The notes: generated by a model not told the origin, from the sequence alone. Counted from the stretch's first letter, positions 33,406 to 42,581 are shown. The stretch: 47,854 nucleotides of DNA from Gemmatimonas sp. UBA7669 (GCF_002483225.1 NZ_DLHL01000030.1:1-47854), one strand, 5' to 3'. A program made the numbers and translations.

Positions 33406-35927
33406 TACACGGCGGACTGGTTGAGGAATGGTTTGCCCGTCGCGAGTGGACGCCCTTCGACTTCCAGCGTGAGGTGTGGGACGCCTACGGACGTGGCGAG
33501 TCCGGTCTCATTCACGCCGCGACGGGCACCGGCAAGACCTATGCAGCCTTCCTTGGCGCCGTTGCCGAAGCGCTCCGGGAATTCCGCGACGCACGTACAA
33601 CCGCGCGCAAGCCGCGCCGCCGCGCGGAGGCGGCGCCCCTTCGTGTGCTGTGGCTCACGCCACTGCGCGCACTGGCCGCCGACACCGAGCAGGCCTTGCG
33701 GCTGCCGGTTGAGGAGCTCGGCATGCCGTGGACCGTGGAGTCCCGCACTGGCGATACATCCAGCGCGCTACGCGCGAGGCAACGCGAGCGACTCCCCACC
33801 GTGTTGGTCACCACGCCCGAGTCGTTGTCACTGCTGCTCTGCCGCGAGGACCACGCGACGCTGTTCGCCGACTTGCGCTGCGTGGTGGTGGATGAGTGGC
33901 ACGAACTGCTCTCCACCAAGCGTGGCGTACAGGTGGAGCTTGGGTTGGCCCGGCTTCGTGCACTGTGTCCCGCACTTCGCACCTGGGGCGTCTCAGCCAC
34001 GCTGGGCAATCTGGGCGACGCGGCGGACACGCTGCTCGGTACTGACCGCGACGGCGCGCCGCGTCCACGCCGCCTCGTGCGTGGCGTCGTGCCCAAGACC
34101 GTGGAAGTCGAGGCCCTGCTGCCCGAGACCATGGATCGCTTTCCGTGGGCCGGTCATTTGAACACCAAGCTGCTACCGGAGGTCATGCGACGGCTGGAGG
34201 CCGCATCAAGCGCCATTGTGTTCACCAATACCCGCTCGCAGTGCGAGATCTGGTTTCAAAGTCTCATCGCTGCCAACCCGGACTGGTTTGCCTTTGCGGC
34301 GCTGCATCACGGGTCACTGTCCCGGGCACAGCGTGAAGATGTCGAAGACGGCCTCCGCACCGGACGATACCGCGTGGTGGTGGCTACGAGTTCGCTGGAT
34401 CTTGGAGTGGACTTCGCGCCGGTGGATCTGGTCATGCAGATTGGCAGTCCCAAGGGCGTGGCGCGACTGCTGCAACGCGCCGGTCGCTCGGGTCATGGAC
34501 CCGGTCGGGTCTCACGCATCGTCTGTGTGCCAACCCACGCCTTCGAACTGGTGGAGGTGGCAGCGGCACGGGCCGCCATTGAGGCGGGGAGCATCGAAAG
34601 CCGCGATCCGCTTGACCGACCGCTCGACTTGCTGGCCCAGCATCTGGTGACACTCGCACTGGGCGGTGGCTTCACGCGCGACGCGGTGCTGGCCGAGCTG
34701 CGGAGCACACGGGCCTATCGACTGCTCACCGAAGAGGAGCTCGACTGGGTGCTCGAGTTCGTGACCCATGGTGGGACCGCGCTCCGGGCCTATCCGGAGT
34801 ACGCCAAGGTGCAGTGTGTGGATGGTGTCTATCGCGTGACGGATCGGCGCGTGGCACAACGTCATCTGCTCAACATCGGTACCATTGTGAGTGACCACGC
34901 CATTGCCGTGCAGTACTTGTCGGGACGTCGCCTGGGCACGATCGAGGAGTCCTTTGTGGCGCGCCTGACACCCGGTGACAAGTTCTTCTTTGCCGGTACG
35001 GCCTTGGAGTTTGTGCGCATGCGCGATCTCACGGCCTGGGTGCGCAAGGCCAAGGGGCACGTGGGCGCGGTGCCGCGCTGGATGGGCGCCCGTATGCCGC
35101 TCAGCACCGAGCTGGCCGCCGCGGTGCGCGCGTCGCTGGAGCAGGCGCGCAACGGCGTGTTTGACACGCCAGAGATGGAGGCGGTGCGTCCGGTGCTGGA
35201 GATGCAAGCCCAGCGCAGTGCCATTCCGCGTCCGGACGAGTTGCTCATTGAACGCACGGAAACGCGCGATGGGCATCATCTATTTGTCTATCCCTTCGAG
35301 GGACGACTCGTGCATGAGGGCCTGGCTGCGCTTTGGGCCTACCGGCTGGCGCAGTTCACGCCCCTGTCATTCTCATTCAGTTGCAACGACTACGGCTTTG
35401 AGCTGCTCAGTCCCGACCCGGCGCCACTCGCGGAAGCCTTGGAGCACGGGCTGCTGTCCACCGCGCACTTGCTGCACGACGTGACCAATGCCCTCAACGC
35501 CGCGGAATTGGCGCGCCGACAGTTTCGCGAGGTGGCGCGCGTGGCGGGCTTGGTGTTCTCGGGATTTCCGGGCCAGAACAAGAGTGCCCGACACCTGCAG
35601 GCCTCGAGTTCACTGCTGTACGACGTGTTTGTGAACCACGATCCCGGCAACCTGCTTGTGGCACAGGCGCGACGTGAGGTACTGGAGCGCCAACTGGAGG
35701 CCAGCCGTCTTGGGCGGGTGCTCGCACGTCTGGCCGAGAGCGCGGTGCGTGTCGTTGACGTAGAGCGCCCTACGCCGCTGGCGTTTCCGCTCATGATTGA
35801 CATGACCCGCGCGAAGCTGAGTACCGAAAAGCTGGCCGATCGGGTGCGGCGCATGACCGTGGCAGCGGAGAAGCCGACGCGCTCCGGTATGGCCAGTGTG
35901 TTCCGGCTTGGTGGGGAGCGGCCGTGA
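33402..35927 (+). CDS. Ligase-associated DEXH-box helicase (Lhr-like)
   Basis: An 841-residue superfamily 2 helicase. ATG 33402 overlaps the ligase stop (ATGA) and is preferred to an in-frame start at 33336 inside the ligase gene. Helicase motifs: Q-like FDFQREVW, motif I ATGTGKT (about 40-46), Ia TPLRAL, motif II VVDEWHEL, motif III SATLGN, motif IV IVFTNTRSQCE, motif V TSSLDLGVDF, and motif VI QRAGRSGH. A winged-helix-like part and a long Lhr-type C-terminal region follow. Lhr-like enzymes move 3'-5' on DNA and act in repair of cross-links or oxidised bases (family knowledge). Confidence 0.95.
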   Translation: MIHGGLVEEWFARREWTPFDFQREVWDAYGRGESGLIHAATGTGKTYAAFLGAVAEALREFRDARTTARKPRRRAEAAPLRVLWLTPLRALAADTEQALRLPVEELGMPWTVESRTGDTSSALRARQRERLPTVLVTTPESLSLLLCREDHATLFADLRCVVVDEWHELLSTKRGVQVELGLARLRALCPALRTWGVSATLGNLGDAADTLLGTDRDGAPRPRRLVRGVVPKTVEVEALLPETMDRFPWAGHLNTKLLPEVMRRLEAASSAIVFTNTRSQCEIWFQSLIAANPDWFAFAALHHGSLSRAQREDVEDGLRTGRYRVVVATSSLDLGVDFAPVDLVMQIGSPKGVARLLQRAGRSGHGPGRVSRIVCVPTHAFELVEVAAARAAIEAGSIESRDPLDRPLDLLAQHLVTLALGGGFTRDAVLAELRSTRAYRLLTEEELDWVLEFVTHGGTALRAYPEYAKVQCVDGVYRVTDRRVAQRHLLNIGTIVSDHAIAVQYLSGRRLGTIEESFVARLTPGDKFFFAGTALEFVRMRDLTAWVRKAKGHVGAVPRWMGARMPLSTELAAAVRASLEQARNGVFDTPEMEAVRPVLEMQAQRSAIPRPDELLIERTETRDGHHLFVYPFEGRLVHEGLAALWAYRLAQFTPLSFSFSCNDYGFELLSPDPAPLAEALEHGLLSTAHLLHDVTNALNAAELARRQFREVARVAGLVFSGFPGQNKSARHLQASSSLLYDVFVNHDPGNLLVAQARREVLERQLEASRLGRVLARLAESAVRVVDVERPTPLAFPLMIDMTRAKLSTEKLADRVRRMTVAAEKPTRSGMASVFRLGGERP

Positions 35928-36589
35928 CGGGTGTGCCACCTGGTGCACTGACGCGAGAAGTCGCCGGCGCGACTGTGGTCATGCTGCCGCAGCGGGCGTT
36001 ATGGTTGCCTGCGCACGACACCGTGCTGGTGGCCGATTTGCATTGGGGCAAGGCTGCGGCATTTCGCGCGGCGCATGTACCGGTGCCCGTCGGCACCACG
36101 TCCAGCGATCTGTCGCGACTGTCTGTTGTGCTCGAGTCCACCGGTGCGCGGCGGCTCGTGGTGCTGGGCGATCTGCTGCATGCACGCAGCGGTCGCCATC
36201 ACGACACACTGGCCGCCATTGCGCAGTGGCGCGCTCGCCATGCGGCGGTACATATGCTGCTCGTACGCGGCAACCACGATCTGCAGGCTGGCGACCCTCC
36301 GCCCGAACTCGATATCGTGTGCACGAGTACGCCGTGGCGTGCCGGTCCATTCGTTGGTGTGCACGAACCGGAGCCTCACGATGCCGGCTATGTGTTGGCC
36401 GGCCACCTGCACCCGAACGTCACATTGCGGGGGCGTGGGCGGACGAGCGCGCGGCTGCCGGCGTTCGCGTTCGGACCGAGCGTGGGGCTGCTTCCGGCCT
36501 TTTCCAGCTTTACGGGTGGCGGCATGTACGAGCCGCAGCCCAACGACCATCTGTTCGCCATAGCCGATAACGAGGTGCTGGCTCTCTAG
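35924..36589 (+). CDS. pdeM: Ligase-associated phosphoesterase PdeM
   Basis: A 221-residue calcineurin-fold metallophosphoesterase, the fourth member of the repair operon. GTG 35924 lies in the helicase stop (GTGA overlap). Metal-binding motifs are all present: DLHWGKA (DxH), LGDLLHARSG (GDxxH), RGNHD, and AGHLHPNV (GHxH). The family is described as a DNA damage-response endonuclease or phosphodiesterase associated with the ligase (family knowledge). The C-terminal segment FGPSVGLLPAFSSFTGG is conserved family sequence. A 62-base gap follows before the photolyase gene. Confidence 0.93.
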   Translation: MTGVPPGALTREVAGATVVMLPQRALWLPAHDTVLVADLHWGKAAAFRAAHVPVPVGTTSSDLSRLSVVLESTGARRLVVLGDLLHARSGRHHDTLAAIAQWRARHAAVHMLLVRGNHDLQAGDPPPELDIVCTSTPWRAGPFVGVHEPEPHDAGYVLAGHLHPNVTLRGRGRTSARLPAFAFGPSVGLLPAFSSFTGGGMYEPQPNDHLFAIADNEVLAL

Positions 36590-36651
36590 CCGCCGCCGCT
36601 CACGGGGCGGGCGAACGGAACCGGGATGCGCAATGGCTGCGTTGCTCCGGC

Positions 36652-38268
36652 ATGACACCTCGCGTTCGTGCCACCGCCCCTCTGGGCGGGTCGCTCCTGC
36701 CGCACCCCATCCGCCACCTTGTCCTGGTGCTCGGCGATCAGCTCGACGCCACCTCGTCCGCGTTCGACGGTTTTGATGCAGAGCGGGACGTGGTATGGAT
36801 GGCCGAGGTGATGGAGGAGTCCACGCACGTGTGGTCCAGCAAGCCGCGCACGGCCGTGTTTCTGTCGGCCATGCGGCACTTCGCGGCGGCGCAGCGCGCC
36901 TTGGGACGCCATGTGCGGTACACGACCCTTGATGACCCGGACAGCACGCATTCGCTCGCTGGCGAGTTGGCGCGGTCGGTGGCAGCGCTTGCTCCAGCGC
37001 AGCTTGTCATGACTGAGCCAGGCGACTGGCGCGTGCAGCAGACCCTGGTGGACGCGGCGCAGTCATGCGGCATGAAGCTCGAACTGCGCCCCGACCGTCA
37101 CTTCTACGCCAGCATCGACGACTTCCGTGCGCATGCTCAGGGTCGCAAGCAACTGCGGCTCGAGTACTGGTACCGTGAGTTGCGTCAACGCCATGGCGTG
37201 TTGCTCACCAATGATGGCAAGCCCGAAGGCGGTCAGTGGAACTTCGATGCACAGAATCGCGGGAGCTTTGGCAAACAGGGGCCTGCAGACCTCCCCGCGC
37301 CGCGTACCTTCCCGCCTGATGCCATTACGCGCGAGGTGCTCACCCTGGTCAACACGCGACTGGCCTCGCATCCCGGATCACTCGATGCCTTTGACTGGCC
37401 GGTCACGCCGGACGACGCGCAGTTGGCGCTGAAGGATTTTGTGGAGCACCGTTTGCCGCAGTTCGGCACCTATCAGGACGCCATGTGGACCAACGAGCCC
37501 TGGCTCTATCACTCGCGACTCAGCGCGGTCATGAATCTCAAGCTGCTGAGTCCCCGTGACGTGGTGCAGGCCACCGAACGTGCGTACCGCGATGGCCATG
37601 TGCCACTCGCCGCGGCGGAGGGCTTCATTCGGCAGATTCTCGGCTGGCGAGAATACGTCCGTGGAATCTACTGGTTGGAGATGCCCAGGTATCTCACGCG
37701 CAATGCGCTGGACGCGCGTGAGCCGCTTCCGGCCTTCTACTGGACGGGTGACACCGAGATGCGCTGCCTGCAGCAGTCCATCGGACAGACCCTCGAACTC
37801 GGCTATGCCCACCACATCCAGCGTCTGATGGTCACGGGGTTGTATGCGTTGCTGCTCGGTGTAAACCCGGTGGCCGTGCACGAATGGTATCTGGCTGTGT
37901 ATGTGGACGCGGTGGAGTGGGTGGAGCTGCCCAATACCCTCGGCATGTCGCAGTATGCCGACGGCGGCATCATGGCCTCGAAGCCCTATGCCGCCACAGG
38001 CAAGTACATCCAGCGGATGAGCAACTACTGCACGAGCTGCCGCTTCGACCCGGCGAAAGCCAGTGGTGATGACGCCTGCCCCTTCACGACGTTGTACTGG
38101 GACTTTCTCCAGCGGCATGAGCCGCTGCTGGCGCGCAATCAGCGCATGGCGTTACAGGTGAAGAACCTCGCCCGGCTCGACACCGCGGCGCGTACGGCAA
38201 TTGCCGACCGGGCTGCGCACATTCGCCGGGAAGGCGGAGCGCCGCCGCGCGCGCTGCAACTGCTCTGA
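36652..38268 (+). CDS. Iron-sulfur photolyase/cryptochrome (FeS-BCP, PhrB-like)
   Basis: A 538-residue flavoprotein of the deoxyribodipyrimidine photolyase-related group that repairs (6-4) photoproducts with light (family knowledge). The N-terminal alpha/beta antenna domain starts at LVLVLGDQLD. The FAD domain has GFIRQILGWREYVRGIYW and LGYAHHIQRLMVTGLYAL. Candidate cluster cysteines lie in MRCLQQSIGQT, the pair YCTSC, and CPFTTLYWDF, the four-Cys pattern expected for the 4Fe-4S type. ATG 36652 begins about 20 residues before the domain. It stands just after the ligase operon and before DUF2256, all on one strand. Confidence 0.94.
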   Translation: MTPRVRATAPLGGSLLPHPIRHLVLVLGDQLDATSSAFDGFDAERDVVWMAEVMEESTHVWSSKPRTAVFLSAMRHFAAAQRALGRHVRYTTLDDPDSTHSLAGELARSVAALAPAQLVMTEPGDWRVQQTLVDAAQSCGMKLELRPDRHFYASIDDFRAHAQGRKQLRLEYWYRELRQRHGVLLTNDGKPEGGQWNFDAQNRGSFGKQGPADLPAPRTFPPDAITREVLTLVNTRLASHPGSLDAFDWPVTPDDAQLALKDFVEHRLPQFGTYQDAMWTNEPWLYHSRLSAVMNLKLLSPRDVVQATERAYRDGHVPLAAAEGFIRQILGWREYVRGIYWLEMPRYLTRNALDAREPLPAFYWTGDTEMRCLQQSIGQTLELGYAHHIQRLMVTGLYALLLGVNPVAVHEWYLAVYVDAVEWVELPNTLGMSQYADGGIMASKPYAATGKYIQRMSNYCTSCRFDPAKASGDDACPFTTLYWDFLQRHEPLLARNQRMALQVKNLARLDTAARTAIADRAAHIRREGGAPPRALQLL

Positions 38269-38287
38269 CGTCACACGGGAATCGAAC

Positions 38288-38458
38288 ATGCCGCGCATGC
38301 GCAAGAAGTCTGAGTTGCCGTCCAAGACCTGCCTCACCTGTGGCCGCCCGTTCGTCTGGCGCAAGAAGTGGGAGCGCGATTGGGAGCAGGTGAAGTACTG
38401 CTCCGATGCGTGTCGGTCGAAAGCGCCCAGGTCATCACGCGCTGGCGACACTCCCTGA
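38288..38458 (+). CDS. DUF2256 small zinc-ribbon-like protein
   Basis: A 56-residue basic protein with paired cysteines CLTC and YCSDAC (about 15-18 and 38-43) around the conserved segment GRPFVWRKKWERDWEQVKYCSD, the DUF2256 signature. The four Cys suggest one zinc site. ATG 38288 lies 19 bases after the photolyase stop. DUF2256 genes are frequently found beside photolyase/cryptochrome genes (from memory), so a role in photorepair or in handling the Fe-S photolyase is plausible but undemonstrated. Confidence 0.92.
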   Translation: MPRMRKKSELPSKTCLTCGRPFVWRKKWERDWEQVKYCSDACRSKAPRSSRAGDTP

Positions 38459-38501
38459 CGCAGCGTGTGACAGCGCGGAAGGGTCCGAAGTAGGTTCCGG
38501 T

Positions 38502-38996
38502 ATGCTCACCGTCGAACCGCTGGCCCGCCACCGTGACGCGTTGCCAATCCTCGCCGAATGGATGTTGGCGGAATGGGCCCCATGGTACGGGCCAGATGGC
38601 CCTGGCGATGCCATGGCGGACTTGGAGCGATACGCCTCCAGCGAAACGGATCTGCCGGTGGGGCTGGTGGCCTATCGCGACGGCGAACTGGTTGGCCTGT
38701 GCGCGCTCAAGGATGACGTGCTGCCTCCGGTGCCGCACCTCGGCCCATGGGCGGGCGCTGGCCTCGTCGGACCGAACCATCGTGGCCAGGGAGTTGGTGC
38801 GTCGCTGCTGCGTGCGACTACCGAATTGGCACGGTCCCTCGGATTTGGCCACATCTACTGCGCAACAGCCACGTCACACACGCTGATGGAGCGCGAGGGC
38901 TGGCAGCCGATGCAATCCGCAACGCTTCATGGGACCGCTGTCGTGATATATGCCAGGTCGCTGTCACTGGGTTCGTCCGGCGAATGCACGGGATGA
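38502..38996 (+). CDS. GNAT-family N-acetyltransferase
   Basis: 164 residues from ATG 38502. The acetyl-CoA binding motif A is clear: GAGLVGPNHRGQGVGASLLRATTELARSLG, with the Q/RxxGxG/A pyrophosphate loop RGQGVG (about 96). The N-terminal VEPLARHRDALPILAEWMLAEW and the C-terminal WQPMQSATLHGTAVVIYARSL fit the fold. The substrate is unknown. The last 70 bases overlap the 3' end of the convergent histidine kinase gene, an unusually long coding overlap, so the C-terminus (SLSLGSSGECTG) may be a later extension. Confidence 0.88.
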   Translation: MLTVEPLARHRDALPILAEWMLAEWAPWYGPDGPGDAMADLERYASSETDLPVGLVAYRDGELVGLCALKDDVLPPVPHLGPWAGAGLVGPNHRGQGVGASLLRATTELARSLGFGHIYCATATSHTLMEREGWQPMQSATLHGTAVVIYARSLSLGSSGECTG

Positions 38997-40471
38997 GTAT
39001 CCGTTGGCAGCCAGATCGTGAACCGCGTGCCTCGCCCCAGCTCGGAGTCGAGGAACAGCGCACCATGCATTTCGTGCACAGCCGAGACGACCGTGGCGAG
39101 CCCGAGTCCCGTTCCCCGCTCGCCTTTCGTTGAGACGAAGGCCTCAAACACATCGGGCTGCATGGACGCGGGAATGCCCGTGCCATTGTCTTCGATGACC
39201 ACAGTCACGTACGGGCCCGGCGTCAGGTGTCCGCGGGTTGCCGGCTGGGTGTCGGTTACATCCGCCTGATCAATGCGCAGGCTGATCGTCCCGCCATCGG
39301 GCATGGCATCGCGGGCATTGAGGACCAGGTTGCTGAGCAGCTGGTCATAACGGCCGACATCGCCCAGTACTGTCGCACTGCCCAAGAAGGTCGTGGACAG
39401 ACTCACCGATGGTGGCAGAGCGCCACGCAGCCCGCAGAGCAGTTGCTCGGTCATCGCTGCCACATCGAAGGGCTCCACGCGCAACGGGCGCATCTGGGCG
39501 ATGGCCTGCAGGCGCGTGGTGAGGCGCGTGCCTCGACGCACGGCGTCTTCCGCCTCACCCAACTCGCGCGTGAGGTGGGCGTGCTCAGGCCCCAGCGCAC
39601 CGCGGGCGCGCCACAACGCGTCGGTGATGGCGGAGAATCGGCGGTGCAGATCGTGAGCAAGATCACCGGCCAGACGACCGAGACTTTGCAGGCGTTCCCG
39701 CTCAGTAGACCGATCGAGAGAGACGTGAATGCGCACGACGGCACGGCGCGTGTGTTCGCGCTCCAGTTCGAGGGCCGCCACCAGGAATCCGATGCCCAGC
39801 GAGAACGGGCCCAGAAACGCACTGAAGACGGCGGCGGCCGGAAGCCACGGATCCGGCGAGTGAAACGCGATGCCGTAACGTACCGCGCCATCGACAACAA
39901 GAAAGCACAGGGCCACCGTGGTGCCGGTGCCAAGAGGCTGCAGCCTGCGCCGCGCGTGCGGCGTTTCGCGCCACGTGACGAAGATGACCCGCAGTCCCCA
40001 AAGCGTGGAGAGGACCAACAGGCTGCGGAGCCACAAGTAGCGCACCACGGTCGAATCCGGTTCGACTACGTCGTACCAGTAGTGCGCCACGCCGCCGATG
40101 GCCGCACCCAGTGCAGCGACCGCCCACGAGCGACGCATTCGCCAGGGAGCGCGCATGTTGGTCATGCCAATCTCAATGTCTGCCATGCTGCGTGCCGTGG
40201 CGCCGATCTGCTGGCCCATGACGAGGATGGCCGCGCACATCAGCATGACCAGTCCATGCCGAGTCAGGCGCGCCGAGTCGGGCAATCCCAGCCCCACGAG
40301 CCAGCAGGCATCCAGAACGGTCAGGGCCATCCACACCGCCGACGCGGAGCGAAGCGGGGCATGGCGCAGCTTGATTGTGAGCCCCAACATGGCGCAGCAG
40401 AACGCCACGGTGGCCAGCAGCTGCAACGCAAGGCTGGCGACGATGAACGGCGCAAACGGATTGGCCGTCAC
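38927..40471 (-). CDS. Membrane sensor histidine kinase (second of a tandem pair)
   Basis: 514 residues. About seven hydrophobic segments fill residues 5-250, with no periplasmic loop domain. The phosphoacceptor site is AGDLAHDLHRRFSAI (about 285). The ATPase domain has N-box NLVLNARDAM, G1 EDNGTGIP and G2 GERGTGLGLATV. At position +4 from the phosphorylated His, where phosphatase-competent kinases have Thr or Asn, this protein has Arg, so it may lack phosphatase activity (inference). Its start overlaps the stop of an upstream histidine kinase by 4 bases. No response regulator adjoins, so the target must be encoded elsewhere. The 3' end overlaps the GNAT gene by 70 bases. Confidence 0.9.
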   Translation of the reverse strand: MTANPFAPFIVASLALQLLATVAFCCAMLGLTIKLRHAPLRSASAVWMALTVLDACWLVGLGLPDSARLTRHGLVMLMCAAILVMGQQIGATARSMADIEIGMTNMRAPWRMRRSWAVAALGAAIGGVAHYWYDVVEPDSTVVRYLWLRSLLVLSTLWGLRVIFVTWRETPHARRRLQPLGTGTTVALCFLVVDGAVRYGIAFHSPDPWLPAAAVFSAFLGPFSLGIGFLVAALELEREHTRRAVVRIHVSLDRSTERERLQSLGRLAGDLAHDLHRRFSAITDALWRARGALGPEHAHLTRELGEAEDAVRRGTRLTTRLQAIAQMRPLRVEPFDVAAMTEQLLCGLRGALPPSVSLSTTFLGSATVLGDVGRYDQLLSNLVLNARDAMPDGGTISLRIDQADVTDTQPATRGHLTPGPYVTVVIEDNGTGIPASMQPDVFEAFVSTKGERGTGLGLATVVSAVHEMHGALFLDSELGRGTRFTIWLPTDTHPVHSPDEPSDSDLAYITTAVP

Positions 40472-42078
40472 GGCAGCGCGCCCGAACGCTGCAACGCCGA
40501 CTCGAACGCAAAGGCGCGGTCCGGCGGTCCGTCCGTTTGTTCCGACACCAGACGCCGAATACCCTGCGGCTTCATCTCATCTTGGAGCGCCGAGAGCGCC
40601 GAGAGCGCCGGCAGAAAAATCTCCACGCTGGTGCCCTGGCCCTCGCGCGAGTGCACGTCAACCGCGCCACCAGCGGACAGCGCAAACTGCCCCACCGTGT
40701 ACAGGCCAAGGCCCGTACGCTGCGGTCCCTTGGTGGAGTAGAACGGATCGAACAGTCGCGTGCGCACCGACTGCGCAATGCCGGGTCCTTCGTCTTCGAC
40801 GCGGAGGCACACGTACTCACGTGGCAGCAGCCACCCGAGGCTGCAGGGACGCGCGGCGTTCGGACGCACATCGCGCAGCGAGACTTGCACGGGACGTGTG
40901 CGCTGCGACGCGGCGTCATGGGCTTCGCCGGCATTGGTGACCAGATTGAGCACGGCCTGCTCGAACAGGACGGCATCAAACCGAACGGGTGTGCGGCTGC
41001 GAACGGCAAGCCGCAACGGATTGCCAGTCGGCAGCACCCGTTGCAGCATGGGGGCGAGGCTTTCGAGCAGCACACCCGGCGCCACATCGTCGGTATGCCC
41101 GGGACGACTCTTGGCAAATCGCAGCAGACGCGCTGACCATGCGCCGGCATCGCCGGTTTCCGACAGCACATCGCGCAGATCCTGCTGCAGGTCGTGCGCA
41201 TCGGCTGGCACTTCACTGCGCACCAGCTCCGCCATGGTGCGGATGATCGTGAGCATGTTGTTTACATCGTGCGCCACGCCTGCCGCCATGTTGCCAAGGC
41301 TCTCGAGGCGTGCGGATTCCGCCGCCGCCGATGCGATCTGCTGGGTGTCCGATGCGGTGGCGAGCAGATGCTCCCGCTCGAGTTCAAGCGCGGTCCACAA
41401 GGTGCCGACGCCATAGACAATCATGGCCGCAGTGAGCAGCGTGGCCGACCAGAGTTCGCGGCCCAGGTCACCGAGCGCGCCGGGAGACTGCACCCGCAAG
41501 GCGCCGTCCATGATGACACAGAGCGCGGCCCCCGCACTGCCGAGGGCAAGCGGCAGCAGTCGTGCCGTCAGCCAGCGGCGATGGCGCAGAATGGCCACGC
41601 AGAGCAGCGAGGTGGCCAGAAAACCAGCGAGTTGCAAGGCACGTGTCAGCACCAGGGCACTATTCATGGCCTCCGCGATCACGCGCGGCGCCCACCACTG
41701 GGCCGTAAACCCAATTGTGCCGCCCAGGGCCAGGGCGCTCAGCCAGTCCCGAGGCAGTATGCGCACCGGATCGTCCGCTGCCACCTGAACGGCACGGAGC
41801 GAGAGCATGGCCATGAGCATGACCACACCGCCCGCCAGCGTCGCCAGGGCAATCTGCCTCACGCCCCCCGCAACCGGCTGCTGCCAGCCAATCACCCCCA
41901 GCAGGGCCAGCATGGCCCACACGAACCAGGCCCAGGCCATTGCCCGGTGGAACGCATGGCGCAGATACGAGGACAACGCCGCCAGCACGCCCGCGAACAC
42001 GAGCGCAATGGCGAGGCGGGTGGCCAGGGCCAGTGCCGCGATGAAGGTGAGGTCGATGCTCTCAGACACGGGCGACAT
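40468..42078 (-). CDS. Membrane sensor histidine kinase (first of a tandem pair)
   Basis: 536 residues. Hydrophobic segments at residues 10-250 form a seven- or eight-helix membrane sensor related to that of the next kinase (shared ALELEREH linker after the last helix). The phosphoacceptor is GNMAAGVAHDVNNMLTII (about 270), an NtrB-like HDxNN site with Asn at +4. The ATPase domain has NLVTNAGEA (N-box), EDEGPGIAQ (G1) and GPQRTGLGLYTV (G2). The two kinases are evident paralogues. It starts at ATG 42078 near a hairpin at 42151-42180 that belongs to the upstream lipoprotein gene. Confidence 0.9.
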   Translation of the reverse strand: MSPVSESIDLTFIAALALATRLAIALVFAGVLAALSSYLRHAFHRAMAWAWFVWAMLALLGVIGWQQPVAGGVRQIALATLAGGVVMLMAMLSLRAVQVAADDPVRILPRDWLSALALGGTIGFTAQWWAPRVIAEAMNSALVLTRALQLAGFLATSLLCVAILRHRRWLTARLLPLALGSAGAALCVIMDGALRVQSPGALGDLGRELWSATLLTAAMIVYGVGTLWTALELEREHLLATASDTQQIASAAAESARLESLGNMAAGVAHDVNNMLTIIRTMAELVRSEVPADAHDLQQDLRDVLSETGDAGAWSARLLRFAKSRPGHTDDVAPGVLLESLAPMLQRVLPTGNPLRLAVRSRTPVRFDAVLFEQAVLNLVTNAGEAHDAASQRTRPVQVSLRDVRPNAARPCSLGWLLPREYVCLRVEDEGPGIAQSVRTRLFDPFYSTKGPQRTGLGLYTVGQFALSAGGAVDVHSREGQGTSVEIFLPALSALSALQDEMKPQGIRRLVSEQTDGPPDRAFAFESALQRSGALP

Positions 42079-42150
42079 GCTGCGTGGAAGTATCGGACGC
42101 AGCGTCGCGGTTCCGTATGACTACCGGTCGGTCCGAGAAAAAGGGAGCCT

Positions 42151-42180
42151 CAGCCGGGCGAGGACTCCCTCGCCCGGCTG
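42151..42180 (-). terminator. Intrinsic terminator after the small lipoprotein gene
   Basis: A perfect 13-base stem (CAGCCGGGCGAGG and its complement) with the 4-base loop actc. On the minus strand it is followed within about 8 bases by a run of five T (complement of 42138-42142). It ends transcripts of the lipoprotein gene before the histidine kinase operon. Confidence 0.85.
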
Positions 42181-42323
42181 TCGGTCCCACTGCCCCAATC
42201 GGAAGGGACAATGCGACCAGTCCATTCATACCACTCATTCCTACCTGCGCGCAGCGAGCGCCCGTGTCACTGACACGCAAGGTGTGGCACAGCTTTCCAG
42301 TCCCATTCCTGCTCAACGGAGCC

Positions 42324-42581
42324 CTACATCCAGATCGTGACGTCGAACCCGGTGCCACATTGTCCGCCGCCGTCAGCCGGCTCGGCGGAGAGGATGTTGC
42401 CTGCCGAGTCGAGCTGGACGCACATCAGCACGCCGTTGCGTTTGGGGCTGGCGGCGGGCTCGAACTCCGGGCCGGCAATGGCGGCCGAGCGTTCGCAGGC
42501 AGCAAGCGGGAGCACCAGGGCAATTGCAGCGAGGGTACGACGCATTGGGGACAGCGTGGTCAGCAGGCGAGCAAAAGGCAT
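42324..42581 (-). CDS. Small lipoprotein of unknown function
   Basis: An 85-residue protein (73 if it starts at ATG 42545, MRRTLAAIALVLPLAAC). The hydrophobic start ends in the lipobox LAAC, so lipid anchoring is expected after trimming. The mature part is only about 57 residues, has two Cys (LMCVQLD and GGQCGTG) that could form a bridge, and ends in FDVTIWM. No family is recognised. It is divergent from the TPR-like gene and shares with it a 203-base region that contains ATCGGCCC sites, so it may be part of the same regulatory unit. A terminator lies 144 bases downstream. Confidence 0.65.
   Translation of the reverse strand: MPFARLLTTLSPMRRTLAAIALVLPLAACERSAAIAGPEFEPAASPKRNGVLMCVQLDSAGNILSAEPADGGGQCGTGFDVTIWM

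Noticed and set aside
39227..40741. 504-codon plus-strand open frame across the two histidine kinase genes
   Set aside because: It is a shadow of two kinase genes whose H, N and G boxes are intact on the other strand.
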